Shown here: positions 34,690-47,200 of the stretch, piece after piece
Numbering within the stretch: position 1 is the first letter of the stretch
Layout: every line of letters starts with the position of its first letter
Source: Mactra quadrangularis
Taxonomy: Eukaryota > Mollusca > Bivalvia > Venerida > Mactridae
Assembly: GCA_025267735.1 (NCBI GenBank)
Contig: CM046295.1
Span: 20,430,938 to 20,494,937, forward strand
DNA length: 64,000 nucleotides
Reading direction: 5' to 3'
Notes under the pieces: generated by a model
What the model saw: only the letters and a program-made list of their open reading frames with translations
The model's database searches: none
What the model was told of the DNA's origin: nothing
Position numbers and translations under genes: made by a program

Positions 34690-35797
34690 AGGGGCCACTT
34701 TCACAAAACAACTTAAGTTCATTTTTAAACTTAAGTTGTTGCTTAAGTCTTGTTTTTATCTTATCACTGTTTCACAAAAAAACTCAAGTCGATTTTGAAA
34801 CATAAACTTAAGACAAAACTTAGGTGACTTAAGTCTAAAACAGGTGACTTAAGTCAGAAATTTCAATATGGCTGCGCCCAATGTTTTAATTCGGAGATGT
34901 CATTTGAGTAGGCCGCGAATAATTAGAATATATTTTACTCATTAGAAGTGTTTGACGACCAATACTTAATAGATATGTACAGATTATCCAGACCAGCAAG
35001 TTACCTACAAGCAGGTCACATAGTTTGCCAGTTTACATGACAGTTCTTGTTGCATTTAAGTTCTGTGCTACTGACAATTATAACAGTATTTAAATTGCAT
35101 GACTCATATAATAAATGGCATTCAAATACATATATGTATCACTATTTCTATGAAGAGGCGAACAAATAAAAATGAGTGTAAAGACGATTACAGCTACCCG
35201 ACAACAAAATTGAGGTTTGAATGCAAAATAAAAGCAAACAAATTAAATTATGTATCAGTGAATGTTAAAAAGCAACAAATGCAGAATTTAAATAAAAACA
35301 TATTGATTTACCTTTTCAGTGATAGCCTCACAAAACCAATTATTTGGCTGCTTTCTAATTAGTCATGAAAGTTTTGCCTACAGAGTGATTTTGTTTTGTT
35401 TTTCAAACTCTACATATATATATTACATCAACCTCTTTTTGCTTTACTTTCGTTCCCTGTTTGTACAAGGATAGCACGAGAACATCGTGTATTGATATTT
35501 AATGTGTTTGTGTGATGTGTATATAAGTCATTGCTAAAAGATTGTAATGTATTACAGCATGCTATTGATGGTTTACACATTACCGGTTTAAAATTGACAG
35601 ATTTAACAGCATAGCTATGAAACATTGATATAGTCAAACTTAAGACCAGACTTAAGTCAGGAACAGATAAGATTGTCTGAAGTTTTTTCGAGAAACTGAC
35701 TCAGTAAAAACTTAAGTTCACCACAACTTTTAACTTAAGTCCAAGCTTAAGTCTTGACTTATGAAAAAACTTAAGATTTTTTGTGAAAGTGGCCCCC
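34690..35797. mobile_element. 1.1-kb inverted-repeat element with CTTAAG arrays
   Basis: The ends GGGGCCACTTTCACAAAA and TTTTGTGAAAGTGGCCCC are perfect 18-bp inverted repeats. Each subterminal region (about 170 bp) carries six CTTAAG hexamers, many as ACTTAAGT. The centre contains only short frames without recognised domains. The architecture is that of a non-autonomous DNA transposon; no clear target-site duplication was identified. Confidence 0.75.
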
Positions 35798-35901
35798 ACT
35801 TACTAACCTACTAACATACTCATTCCTTAATGCCACGCAAAACTTTTATGTGTGGGCTTATAAAAACTAAAAAAAACTGTATATTTTTTACATTAACAAA
35901 C

Positions 35902-36196
35902 CTGTCTGGCTAGCTCAGTTAGTAGCACACAAGTCTACTGATTGAAGGGTCATGAGTTGAATTCCTAGGCTGAATATACTTTGGTGGAGCTTGGTCATGA
36001 AATAATTTCTACAGCCATTTTCCCTCCTACCACTGATTCTAAATCATGTAGGCAGTAGTCAGTCACTGGCGAAAGTACACGCTCAGTAGTTGGTTGACAG
36101 CTAATTACAGAGATAAAGCCTTTCCAGGAACAGTGAGTAGGTTGACTGACTGCCGTTATATAAACTTTACAATGTGTTGCTACGGCGTTAAACAAC
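35902..36196 (+). mobile_element. SINE family A, full length
   Basis: Head CTGGCTAGCTCAGTTAGTAG with a decayed B box, body ATACTTTGGTGGAGCTTGGT, then CAGTCACTGGCGAAAGTA, ending TTGCTACGGCGTTAAACAA. It starts about 100 bp after the CTTAAG element. Confidence 0.85.
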
Positions 36197-36351
36197 CAGT
36201 TTCTAAGCTCAAATTTATGATTAGTGAATTTGAATTAACACCCTTGACCTCAGCGGTATTGTATTCTTTTATGGCGTTGTCATGAAGCAGTCTGGTTAAT
36301 GAATTCTTCTGCGTAAAGCCAGACTTTCATATGAGTAAAACTTCGGTTTGC

Positions 36352-36960
36352 CAAACAAAATATCAAACAGACAATTTTTTCAGTTTCTTAGAGTCGACAC
36401 AAATCTTTGCTCAAATTCCAGACAAAATATCAAACAGACATTGTTTTTTACTTTCTTAGAGTCGACACAAATCCTAGCTCAAATTCCAGACAAAATATCA
36501 AACAGACATTTTTTTAGTTTCTTAGAGTCGACACAAATCCTTGCTCAAATTCCAGACAAAATATCAAACAGACATTTTTTTTACTTTCTTAGAGTCGACA
36601 CAAATCCTTGCTCAAATTCCAGACAAAATATCAAACAGACATTTTCTTCAGTTTCTTAGAGTCGACACAAATCCTTGCTCAAATTCCAGACAAAATATCA
36701 AACAGACATTTTCTTCAGTTTCTTAGAGTCGAAACAAATCCTCGCTCAAATTCCAGACAAAATATCAAACAGACATTTTCTTCAGTTTCTTAGAGTCGAC
36801 ACAAATCCTTGCTCAAATTCCAGACAAAATATCAAACAGACATTTTCTTCAGTTTCTTAGAGTCGACACAAATCCTTGCTCAAATTCTAGACAAAATATC
36901 AAACAGACATTTTCTTTAGTTTTGTAGTCAACACAAATCCTTGCTCAAATTTTTTCAAAT
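36352..36960. repeat. 67-bp tandem repeat, about nine units
   Basis: Units contain CAAATTCCAGACAAAATATC, AAACAGACATTTTCTTCAG and TTAGAGTCGACACAAATCC. Because 67 is one more than a multiple of three, each unit shifts frame, so the same peptide blocks appear in all three frames of overlapping open frames. No start context or splice support exists; this is a minisatellite and not a gene. Confidence 0.95.
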
Positions 36961-37146
36961 CAGAACAAAAAAAAATTGGAGGAGAGCAGAACAGATCAGA
37001 ATGAAAAAATAAGAAACAAGTTTGAATAAAAACACAATTTTTATAATAATAGTAATCATTCTGTGTTTACAATATACCTTAATAACATAAACATTAAATA
37101 ACAAACCAAAAAAAATCTGTTTAGTTAAAACATAATACATGTCACA

Positions 37147-37213
37147 GGTTCAGCGCAAAACAGACATAACTCGGTCTTTTCTTATATTGAGTTACAATCA
37201 TTTTGCGCTGAAC
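37147..37213. mobile_element. Hairpin element Y, copy 2
   Basis: GGTTCAGCGCAAAACAGACA and the inverse end CATTTTGCGCTGAAC form arms, with AACTC and GAGTT near the loop. Better preserved than the copy at 30365. Confidence 0.75.
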
Positions 37214-37221
37214 ACACAATG

Positions 37222-37378
37222 TGCATGGGTGAAATTTCAAAATTTTTGAAATCCTCAAATTCACAATTTTCAATATTTTTATACATAAAATATATAAAAG
37301 AACCCCTTTTTCTCAGGACCCCTTCCAAAAAATCATGAACTTAAGGATCATACTTCAAAAAACTTGTTCACCCATGTT
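37222..37378. mobile_element. MITE family U, copy at 37.2 kb
   Basis: GTGCATGGGTGAAATTTC at the left and AACTTGTTCACCCATGT at the right are inverted ends. The interior contains AAAAGAACCCCTTTTTCTCA, a block shared with copies near 45.7 and 47.5 kb. Confidence 0.7.
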
Positions 37379-37778
37379 ATATGATAATCGTTCGGTAGTT
37401 ATGCTAAAATACAAAAATGGAATTTTATTGGAGAAATTCAGAATAAAGTACAGGAAATAGGACACTACCAGAAACGACTATTTTTGGCAAAAATATGCAA
37501 AAAAATTCTGACCCTTGCAATTCTATTTAACTGGAGTAAGAATCACACTAAAATTTCGTTTTTCTTTTCTGCATTTTTTTACTTAAAATAGTCTTTTTAC
37601 ATATTATTTCACCAGCAGGCTCCATTTACATATTTTAGCATAACATTACATTTACAGACAGAGCATTGTGAAAATTGGTGAAAATGCAAAATTATCTAAA
37701 ATCCTGACTTTCAGAATTTCAGCAATTTTACATTTAAAGTACAGTTTCAATACCTACAGTTAAATTTTATTCAACCAA

Positions 37779-37828
37779 CAGTGGTGCATTTATTAACCCT
37801 GTTGATTTAAATACTCACTACAAATCTT
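37779..37828. mobile_element. MITE family I, left half
   Basis: GTGGTGCATTTATTAACCCT, then TTGATTTAAATACTCACTAC, with no matching right end. Confidence 0.55.
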
Positions 37829-38067
37829 GAATAAAAGAAACGCCCTTATTATGGTGCGGAGATTATCAATTTATCAAAACATTTCAGAGTATAAAAATCA
37901 AAGAAGAATCAATGTATGTACCCTAGACAGTTAAATAAAATTAAATAAAAATACAAAGGAAAAGAAACATTTTCCCAGGTTCCTGAAATTCATTAATTTC
38001 AGGACCAGTCCTGAAATTTTGTATAAGTACCAGTAGAATTAAAACAATTATATTACATTCGATTCAA

Positions 38068-38250
38068 CTGCCAGTGGCACCTACATTAACCCCCTTCTCC
38101 TGTCAAGGGGCTCCTGCTTTAAATACTCACTACAATACTTCTGTTCTTACAATCAATAAGAATAGATATTTGCATCTATGCACGAGGAATACCTAATAAA
38201 TGTCAAGTATTTAAATCAGAAGGGTTAATGTATGCACCACTGACAGTTAA
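38068..38250. mobile_element. MITE family I, full copy
   Basis: The left end TGCCAGTGGCACCTACATTA and right end TTAATGTATGCACCACTGAC are inverted repeats extending into AAATACTCACTACA and its inverse. A small insertion (CCTTCTCCTGTCAAGGGG) sits inside the left end. Confidence 0.8.
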
Positions 38251-39008
38251 AGAACAAAAAAATACAGTACTGACGTAATTTAAAGTCAAATTTATGACAC
38301 ATCAATACTGCTTAGACTCTTCATGTGTTAGTCAAAATATTCATTAAGCTCGCTAACTAAACATGCAGCTACTGTAAACGCTGTCCGTAATAACCTATTA
38401 GTTAGAATTACAATTAAAAAATTACACATAATAGCTAATTTTTACGCTTAATTCAATAGTACATTTAAAACATCCCAAGTCAAAAACAGTTTCTAAAAAT
38501 TTTTGACTTAAAGAGATAGAAATTCCAAGAATGCACTTTATATGACATCATATAATTCCCAAAATGCATTTTGCATGACATCATATTTTGTCCTACGATG
38601 TCTTATCACATGCACCATAAAAATCTAACAATTTTGGATGATGTTATATTTATTGCATTCGAGGAACTCTATAAAAAAGTTCATTAAATTTTAACAACAA
38701 TATAATTATGGATTTCAAAATTTTCATTAGTAAGTTTATTTTGAAATATTTAAAATAACAACTTCTAAATTTTTAAAATAAAATCATAAAAATACAAGCC
38801 TGTCATTGCCAAAACTTTTCCAAACCAATTAATGCTCTTTTAAGGCAAGAAATACAAGCTATGTTTTTGACAAAACAATGGCAAAAAATGTGTTAATTAA
38901 GCCTTAAATCAGGCCTAAGCAAAAACAAATAGCAGTCCTGTGTGTGAACAAAGATGGCAAAGAAATTGATTTCAGACCAATTTAATAGTAAATTATTAAA
39001 CACAAAGG

Positions 39009-39162
39009 CTTAAGCATGGGTGAAAGTTGCAAGTTTTGAAAATACTGAAAACCTACTTTCAAAATACTGAAATTGACAGATTTCTTATGAATTACTAAGA
39101 GTAATTTATTCTCAAAATACTGAAATCAGTATTAATACTGAAAACTGTCACCCATGCTTAAG
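39009..39162. mobile_element. MITE family U, complete copy
   Basis: The ends CTTAAGCATGGGTGAAAGTT and ACTGTCACCCATGCTTAAG are inverted repeats. The interior repeats AAAATACTGAAA. Confidence 0.8.
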
Positions 39163-39801
39163 GAATTCAACCTCGACTCCTTATAATATCTAAAAACAAA
39201 CAATCAAAAATTTAAAAAAAAAACCTCAAAAACAAAATGTACTGATTTTAATATAAGATGCTCTTATTTATTTAAAAGCAAAAGTACAGCCGAGTGGAAA
39301 AAAACACCAGGGATATATTAACAAGTAATGATAAATTTTTAATATGAAAATAATGATTGCAAAAAATTTCAAAATGGTGATTATTTGTAATGAATAATAT
39401 AACAATTTTTATGACATGATTTTTAAAGACATTCAGAAAACAATTCGAAAAGATCAAATACTGACCGAAAAAAAGGAGAAAATTCAAACGCTTTGCACAA
39501 CAAAATCAAATTAAAACTGACAAACTTGAAGAAAAAGTCTCAAAAAGCAGCATGAATGGCTTAATGCTTTATTCATCACCTAACATAAACTAAGAAATAT
39601 TATTCATAGCCTGTTCATTATGACTCAAGAAAAAAATACAGATTTATTTTGAATGCTTAAGCAGCTACACTTTGGCCAACAAATTTAATGAATGCATTTA
39701 TTTCAATAGAATTTTCCTGATACTCGGGTCAATGTGAACAAGCTATTAATAATTATTATTTCGTATATTTTATCTCAGACCGATGTGAAAAGGCTATAAT
39801 G

Positions 39802-39995
39802 ATTAGTTTATGTAATAACATTGTCTTGGGTCAAAGTGTAAATAGTTTTCAAATCAATGACTTCCCACAGGTCAATAAGAACAAGCTAATGTTTCGGAAA
39901 TTAGTTTATGTAATAACATTGTCTCGGGTCAAAGTGTAAATAGTTTTCAAATCAATGACTTCCCACAGGTCAATAAGTACAAGCTAATGTTGCAG
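39802..39995. repeat. 98-bp tandem duplication
   Basis: Two adjacent copies start ATTAGTTTATGTAATAACAT at 39802 and 39900 and are almost identical, so the duplication is recent. Confidence 0.85.
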
Positions 39996-40489
39996 TAGAA
40001 TTGACTTGGCTTCCGTATTTTTATAAATACACATGAACAGCATATATTATGATTTCAATCAAATTCCCTATAAGGCCTAAATTAAAATTAAGTTTAGTTG
40101 CCATTACCGACCGACCCGAAAAAATGCCGTCGACTCAAAACATTTTATTTGAAAAAAATATAGGTGGTATTGTTTTTATTGGTCACGACCGCTATCGTAT
40201 TACTTTCCGTTAGTTTCTTTACGTAAATAATATTAAAAATAAAATATTTTTCCTACCTACCAACCCAACCCAAAAAATTTCGGGTCAGTAAAGGGCAAAC
40301 TAAGTATTTTTTAACTTAGGCCTAAAAATAGTACATGAAACCCGAGTCAACACTTCCACAAATTAAGTTCAAAATTTTCATTAACCTGCTCCTATGAATA
40401 CATTAGACAAATGACACACCCACTAGTGAACAATGAATATTCATCAAATAGGTTAATAAATTTTAATAAACTAATCTAAAATCTGAGTT

Positions 40490-40723
40490 TACGTTTTATT
40501 GAAAATCTTACGACAAAAAAAATCGCAAGTCAAAATTCATCGAAAGAAAACAGTTAATGATTAATTTTTTCAAAAACCATTAATAGCAATTCCAAATGCC
40601 TGCTAATTACATTGTGTAGAACTGCAAAAATGTGTACATGGCTTTCAGACTCTCTCAGATAATATCATGAAAATAGACTTACGATGTTTTTTGTCGTAAG
40701 ATATTTATGAGTGAAAAGTGATG
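40490..40723. mobile_element. Paired-hairpin element R, copy 2
   Basis: Near each end is a small hairpin: CTTACGACAAAAAAAATCGCAAG at the left (first hairpin, 40507 on) and the CTTACGA...TCGTAAG pair at 40678-40700 on the right. Outer GTGAAAAGTG follows the right hairpin. The plan equals 61209-61428. Confidence 0.55.
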
Positions 40724-41256
40724 TGTAGACAGATCAACAGTTTATATAATATTAACTCGGTCAATTGACGATTAGATCAACAAAAAAACTTCATTTACAC
40801 AAAAGAAAAACATAAAACTCTCTTCACAAAGAAAAAAAGCTCAACATTTTTTCAAATATTTTCAACTTTTCAAACACTTTCGACACACATACTTTTTCCC
40901 TCTACAGGATTTAAAACACAAAAAGCTGTAGCATTAAAGGACTAAATTGTATGCATATAATATTAATAATAATATAGTATATGAAAGAAAAACAAAAAAT
41001 AACACATTTTTTACAAAATTAGTAATAGCAACCAAAAAATTTTAATAGTTTCCAGGCAGATTTAAAAAAAAACAATTTCTATATATTGTAATACGAAATA
41101 TACACATATGTCTAATAGATTTGTTAAAATTTAAAAAACGAAAAAAAGCATGATTTTTTTATTATAAGTGTCCATTAAATTTTACGTCATACTTAAGAAG
41201 TCTACAAAGTCTTTTTAAAGTTGAACTGAATGTATTTTAAAAACGATAGTTTTCTT

Positions 41257-44200
41257 TTAAATTTTCTGCACTTTTTCCCCAACGATCACGGGGTTATTTT
41301 TTCTTATCTGTTCCTGCGCAAGTTCTCTATAATTAAATGTGCATTCATGCTTATCTGAATAGCGGTGCAAACTGCAATAAAGTCCTCCACAGCGGCATTC
41401 AAATCCTGAAAAATAAAACAAGAAATGTAATGTGGAAACCACATTAAAGCCGGATTTAAAAACTTTTATACAAAAATTACAAAGGGAAATAATCCATAAT
41501 AAAGAGAGATAGCGTTGCGGTTACTTTCTAATTCTTTTCATGGCATGGTATATTATCATTGTATGAAGTTTTTATAAAGATCTGACAATAAATGGCAGAA
41601 ATATATGCTAAATTGAAAACTTTAACGCAATTGTTAACAACACCCCACGCCCGCCCCGGCTAAAAACATTGCATAAAACATAGCACAAAATTCTGTCTGC
41701 CAGGGTTTGCCAAACTTTAAGCCAAAAGAACGCCCTGTCTGGGAATCAAACCCCTGACACCTCTATTGGAAAAACTTATGCACTACCAACTAAGTTAGCC
41801 AGACAATAGACTTCATCCTGAATTCAAACATTTGGGTTTTCTACTCCGGTACAAACTAACTTTCACTGTTACATGTGTACGAAAAACAATAGGATTTAAT
41901 CAACAGTTTGTGCTATTAAGCAATAACGTGTAGAAAACTTTGTTTGTACCGGCTGTGCACAGACGGAAAACCCCATAAATTTGAATCCTGGATTACGTCT
42001 TTTTTCCACAACCCTTAGTCCATAGGAAGAACCTTCCAAGACTTGGTATGTGGTCAATCGGCTCATGTCCGTTACAGGATATTATGTAGCCATTTATGTG
42101 AAATAATTTCAAGTAAAAAACTCCAGGCTATTTCCAGTATTTGGGGAAGATTTGTGGCCTTTAAATTGAAATTCAACCAAATGTCATAGATCTGGGAAAG
42201 AAAAATTCAAGGTAAACTCCAAATTTGGGGAAAACTTGCATGGTTTAAAAAACGAAATTGGATGGGGAAGGGTCCTGTAAGTGGACATGTTTATAAGGAA
42301 AAGGGTCCAGTAAATGGCCCCTGTTCTATAAGGAAAAGAAGAAGGGTCCTGTTAACAGCCAATGTTATATGGAAAGGGGAAGGGTCCTGTAAATGGCCCC
42401 TGTCAAAGAGGGAAAAGGGTCGGTCCTATAAAGGGTCATGTAAATGGCCTCAGTTATATAAGAAAAAGGGGAAGGGTCCAGTAAACAGACTCTGTTACAT
42501 AAGGAAAACAAGTTTATTTTAAAATCTCAAGACTAACCTGTTAATCCAACCTTTTTCTTACAGGTATGACATCTGTTTTTCTTTTTCTTATCTTTGGAAG
42601 TATCGGGTGAGGCGCTGGTACTAGCCTCGGCTCCACCTGAGATAGAGAGATATAACAATACATAGAATAGGAGCAGTGGTCCATTTTGTTTTGTTGAGTT
42701 TAACATCATAGCAACACATTGAAAATTTGTATATATTATATCACAGCGATCAGTCCACCTACTCACTGTTCCTGGAAAGGCTAAATCTCTGGATTTAGCT
42801 GTAAACCAACTAGGCGTATACTTCCCTCAGTGACTGACAACTGCCCTACATGATTTAGAATCAGTGGTAGGGGGGAATGGCCATATAAAATTATTTCATG
42901 ACCAAGCTCCACGAAAGTATGCCCGCCCAGGAATCGAACCTATGACCCCTAGATCAGTAGACTTCCAGCGGTAGGACACACCTTAAGAAATCGTGAGGTC
43001 CCGGTTCAAACATGTTACATAAATTATCATATAGAGTGAAATAGGCACATTTGAAACAATGTTTACATCAGTTCATACTCTTTTTATAAGTGAAGAGTTA
43101 AATTTCAAAACATGCATCTTTATTTTTCGCTCTACCCTTTTTCCTGTCTCTCTACTTTTTTCAGCTTTCTGTCAGCTCCTTTTTCTGCCTTCCTACCTTA
43201 TTTTAGCCTCCAATTTCCTTTTTATAACGACTTGCCCCCTTTCCGCCTTCCTACCTTATTTAAATCTTCAAATTCCCTTTTTAACTACCTGTCCCTTTTT
43301 CGGCATTCCTACCTTATTTAAGCCCCCCCCCCCATTTCACTTTCTAGCCTCCCAGTCCCCTTTCTTGCCTTTCACTTTCAGTCCCTTTTTTCTCTCTCCC
43401 TGTCCTATTTTTCTCCACTCCCAGGCTGGGAGTCCTTTACTCCAAGAGCCTTTTTTTCAGAGTCTTAGACCAATCCATAAGGATTAACATCGTTCATTAT
43501 AAAAAAACCATACCCACAACAAAGAGCCATGAAAATTCCTCTTTCAGAATTTTCTATTTTCAATGTAATAGTTCAACTGACGAAAGACTTCATTATCAAC
43601 TTCTAACTAATATAGACCTTTAAGCAGTTTTACCCATGAAGCGTTCATTGACAAGTCTAAACAAAAATATCACAAATTAACACGCTATTCTGAGAAATGA
43701 CTGCAATCTGTAATTATCGATATTAACATAACAGACGAAATCGGGAAACATTATTAACATTAACAGCTAAATACTAAAGAGCCATCAGATCAAAGTGAGA
43801 TTGACATTTCACAACAAAAAAAAGTTCGCAGATAACCATTTTATGATAATTTCTTTTACCACTGCTTGAATACCCTTTTTATAAAGAGTTTGCTACTTCT
43901 CTATTTCAGAAAGAGAAACTGATATCAATCTTTTATGGAACAGAATAACTTGCTGTGGCCTGGTATCCAACCAGGATGCCACCATTGTGTCATGATGCCA
44001 CTACTGCGTCATTAAGTCACCACTGTGTGCCACCACTGTGTCATGATGCCACCACTGTGTCATGATGCCACTACTGTGCCATGATGCCACAACTGCTTCA
44101 TGATGTCACCACTGGGTCATGATGCCACCACTGCGTCTTGATGCCACCACTGTGTCATGATGCCACAACTGCTTCATGATGCCACCACTGTGTCATGATG

Positions 44201-47200
44201 CCTCAACTGTGTCATGATGCCAATACTGCGTCATGATGCAACCACTGTGTCATGATGTCAATACTGCGTCATGATGCAACCACTGTGTCATGATGTCACC
44301 ATTGTGTGCAACCACTGCGTCATGATGCCACAACTGTGTCATGATGTCACCACTGTGTCATGATGCCACCACTATGTCATGATGCCACCACTGGGTCATG
44401 ATCCCACAACTGTGTCATGTTTCACAACTGTGTCATGATGCCACCACTGTGTCATGATGCCACCACTGGGTCATGATCCCACAACTGTGTCATGTTTCAC
44501 AACTGTGTCATGATGCCACCACTGTGTCATGATGCCACCACTGCGTCATGATGTCACCACTGTGTCATGTTTCACAACTGTGTCATGATGCCACCACTGT
44601 GTCATGTTTCACAACTGTGTCATGATGCCACCACTGTGTCATGATGCCACCAATGTGACATGATGCCACCACTGCGTCATGATGCCACCAATGTGACATG
44701 ATGCCACCACTGTGTCATGATGCCACCAATGTGACATGATGCCACCACTGTGACATGATGCCACCACTGCATCACGATGCCACCACTGTGTCATGAAGCC
44801 ACAACTGTGTCATGATTCCACCACTACGACATGATGTCACCACTGTGTCATGATGCCAACACTGTGACATGATGCCACTACTGTGTCATGATGCCACCAC
44901 TGCATCATGATGCCACCACTGGGTCATGAAGCCACAACTGTGTCATGATGCCACCACTACGACATGATGTCACCACTGTGTCATGATGCCACCACTGTGA
45001 CATGATGCCACTACTGTGTCATGATGCCACCACTGCATCATGATGCCAGCTTAAGATAAACTGTAACACAATCTAAGACAAAAACATGACTTAAGTTTTG
45101 TTTTGTTTTTTTACTAGGTTAAACCCTGTATTAACACAATTATGGTCATTTTACGGTGTCCAGCACACCTAACCTAGCTTTCCTGGACCCTTGTCTATAC
45201 CAGTACTCACCTACCCTTCCACAAGGCCAGAAACTTCTCCATATATCTTATCAATGGAGGAAAATTGACATTATTGTCAAATTTCATGGAAGGGTATAAC
45301 CACCCCGGGTGGGATTCGAACCCGTACCCAATTTCAGGCACGAGATTCCAAATCCCAACGCGCTGCCAACAGCGCTATCAACCAGGGTTTACATGTCTTA
45401 AGTTCTTTGATCAGAAAGGGGCAGCTGACGTTAAAGAACGTTGGACAAAAATTAAAAAAAGAAAACAAAATTTTTTTCAAAAGTTTCGAATCTCACCTGT
45501 TAGCTCCTCCCCTGTGTCTTTGTTATCATTGTCTACACTGGGTACTTGTATAGTGGGTGTGGCCGTGTCTAAATAGGGGGTGGTGCTTGTCACTGTAATA
45601 GAGGATACGCCGTTGTCAGGGTTGGTCTCCTGGACTGGAGCTAAAATAAAACACAATCAAAAATATTAAACATCTGTGAAAGTTTCGAAATTTTTGAAAC
45701 CCCAAAAATAGGGAATTACAATTATGAATTGAATTCTGATTCAGCAACTTATACTTAGGAGAAAACCCCTTTTCATGTCCCTAAAAACAGTACATATGGG
45801 TGGAAGTTCAACATTTAAAAAAAGCATGACTTCATGAATTAAGCAACTTTAACATAGGAAAGAACCCCTATTTAAGGTCTCTTACAAAGGCGAAACTTCT
45901 TTACTCTAAAATATCCTTATTTATGTTTCAAAATCAATAAAGATCAATTGAGTCATTTGCTATTTGAAGTAGTGGAATGTACTAAATCAATTACTTGACA
46001 AAGTATTTGATTCAAAATACAGATTTATTCATCATAAATATATATACAAAAACTAAAACGGCTACCAGTTACCCTAACTCTGTTTGCTAATCAATATTAG
46101 CTAAAATTGTTTGGTCTTCCAGTCACACTTATAATGAACAGCATTTTTATACATCATTGCCAAACCCAAGTTCCCTGCACTATCCCCATACTATCCTTCC
46201 ACAGGGGATGAGGGGTGGTGGCTTACAAATGATTGGTGCATAAATGATAAAAAAAAAACATGCATGACTATGTTAAAAAAAAATTAAAGCTTATTTACAT
46301 ATCAAGTATTAACTTCAAAAATTATTATAAATTTTGACATGCATGTATTGAATACAAAAAAACTCCAGCAATATACAAAGTCAATATAATTTGGCATTCA
46401 TACAAAAAGTTGGATGAATGCTTTGAAATATACAGTTTTTAATTTTTGCATATATTAATTTTACTTAATGTAATGCAGGTACAACACAGAGCTCAGAAAT
46501 CAGTATTCATATATAATTTAAATTCAGAACTGTAAAAATAGCAGTTAAGATTGAGACTTGGACTTGGAGTGCAACTTAACTCATTCTTAAAGGTACTAGT
46601 TCACAGATTTAGTTGAAATTTTTCAATATTTTCAAAATACCAGTTAGTGCCTGTAATTGTGTCAAAAAATAAGTCTTAATATATTAGGACAAATTGACCT
46701 ATAAATTGCAAAAAATATACAATAAAAGTCAAAAAAATGCACTAAAATGTTCTATATCCTAACATACGCGGTAGATTTTTACTTCTTCGTTCTTGAAACA
46801 CCATCATTAATTTTGTACTTGTAAGTCAATTTGCACTAAAATTGTCATTAATTATCAAATCACTAGTTTTTTGCTTAAAAAATTAATGTTTCCAAACAAT
46901 GTTTATAGTTTCAGAAAAAGTTGATGATTAAGTTGAAATCTGTGAATGAGTACCTTTGAAGTTTTAAAAATGTAAATTTAATTAATTTATCAAACTAATA
47001 AAACTGCATTGATCTTAATTAAGTTTGCATGAGGAGGATTTTTTTATTTAATATTTATTTTTTATAAAAAAAAAACTGTAGGCCATTAGAAAAGTTTAGT
47101 TCTTGTTTTTGTTGGTTTAACGCCATAGCAACACAATATATAGGTCATATAACGGCGGTCAGTCAACCTACTCACAGTTTCTGGAAAGGCTAAATCTCTG

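Larger units (their letters stand above)
36961..41256. other. AT-rich stretch, probable long ZFAND 3' UTR and repeats
   Basis: No coding sequence is seen. The part nearest 41256 should be ZFAND 3' UTR on the minus strand. MITEs and a 98-bp duplication are listed separately; the rest is AT-rich, with poly-A and poly-T runs. Confidence 0.45.

Noticed and set aside
36348..36860. Overlapping open frames of 61-103 residues with shared peptide blocks
   Set aside because: They are produced by a stop-free 67-bp tandem repeat read in shifting frames; no start context, splice sites or domain supports a gene.
43059..43487. 142-residue open frame rich in Phe, Leu, Pro and Ser
   Set aside because: It comes from a pyrimidine-rich tract with a 58-bp repeat; hydrophobic look is a by-product of base composition.
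44000..45040. CRISPR-like array
   Set aside because: The 19-bp units are directly contiguous, without spacers, in an intron of an animal gene; it is a minisatellite.
45265..45576. 103-residue plus-strand open frame
   Set aside because: It runs through a SINE-B copy and the antisense of ZFAND exon 2; the real exon is on the minus strand.
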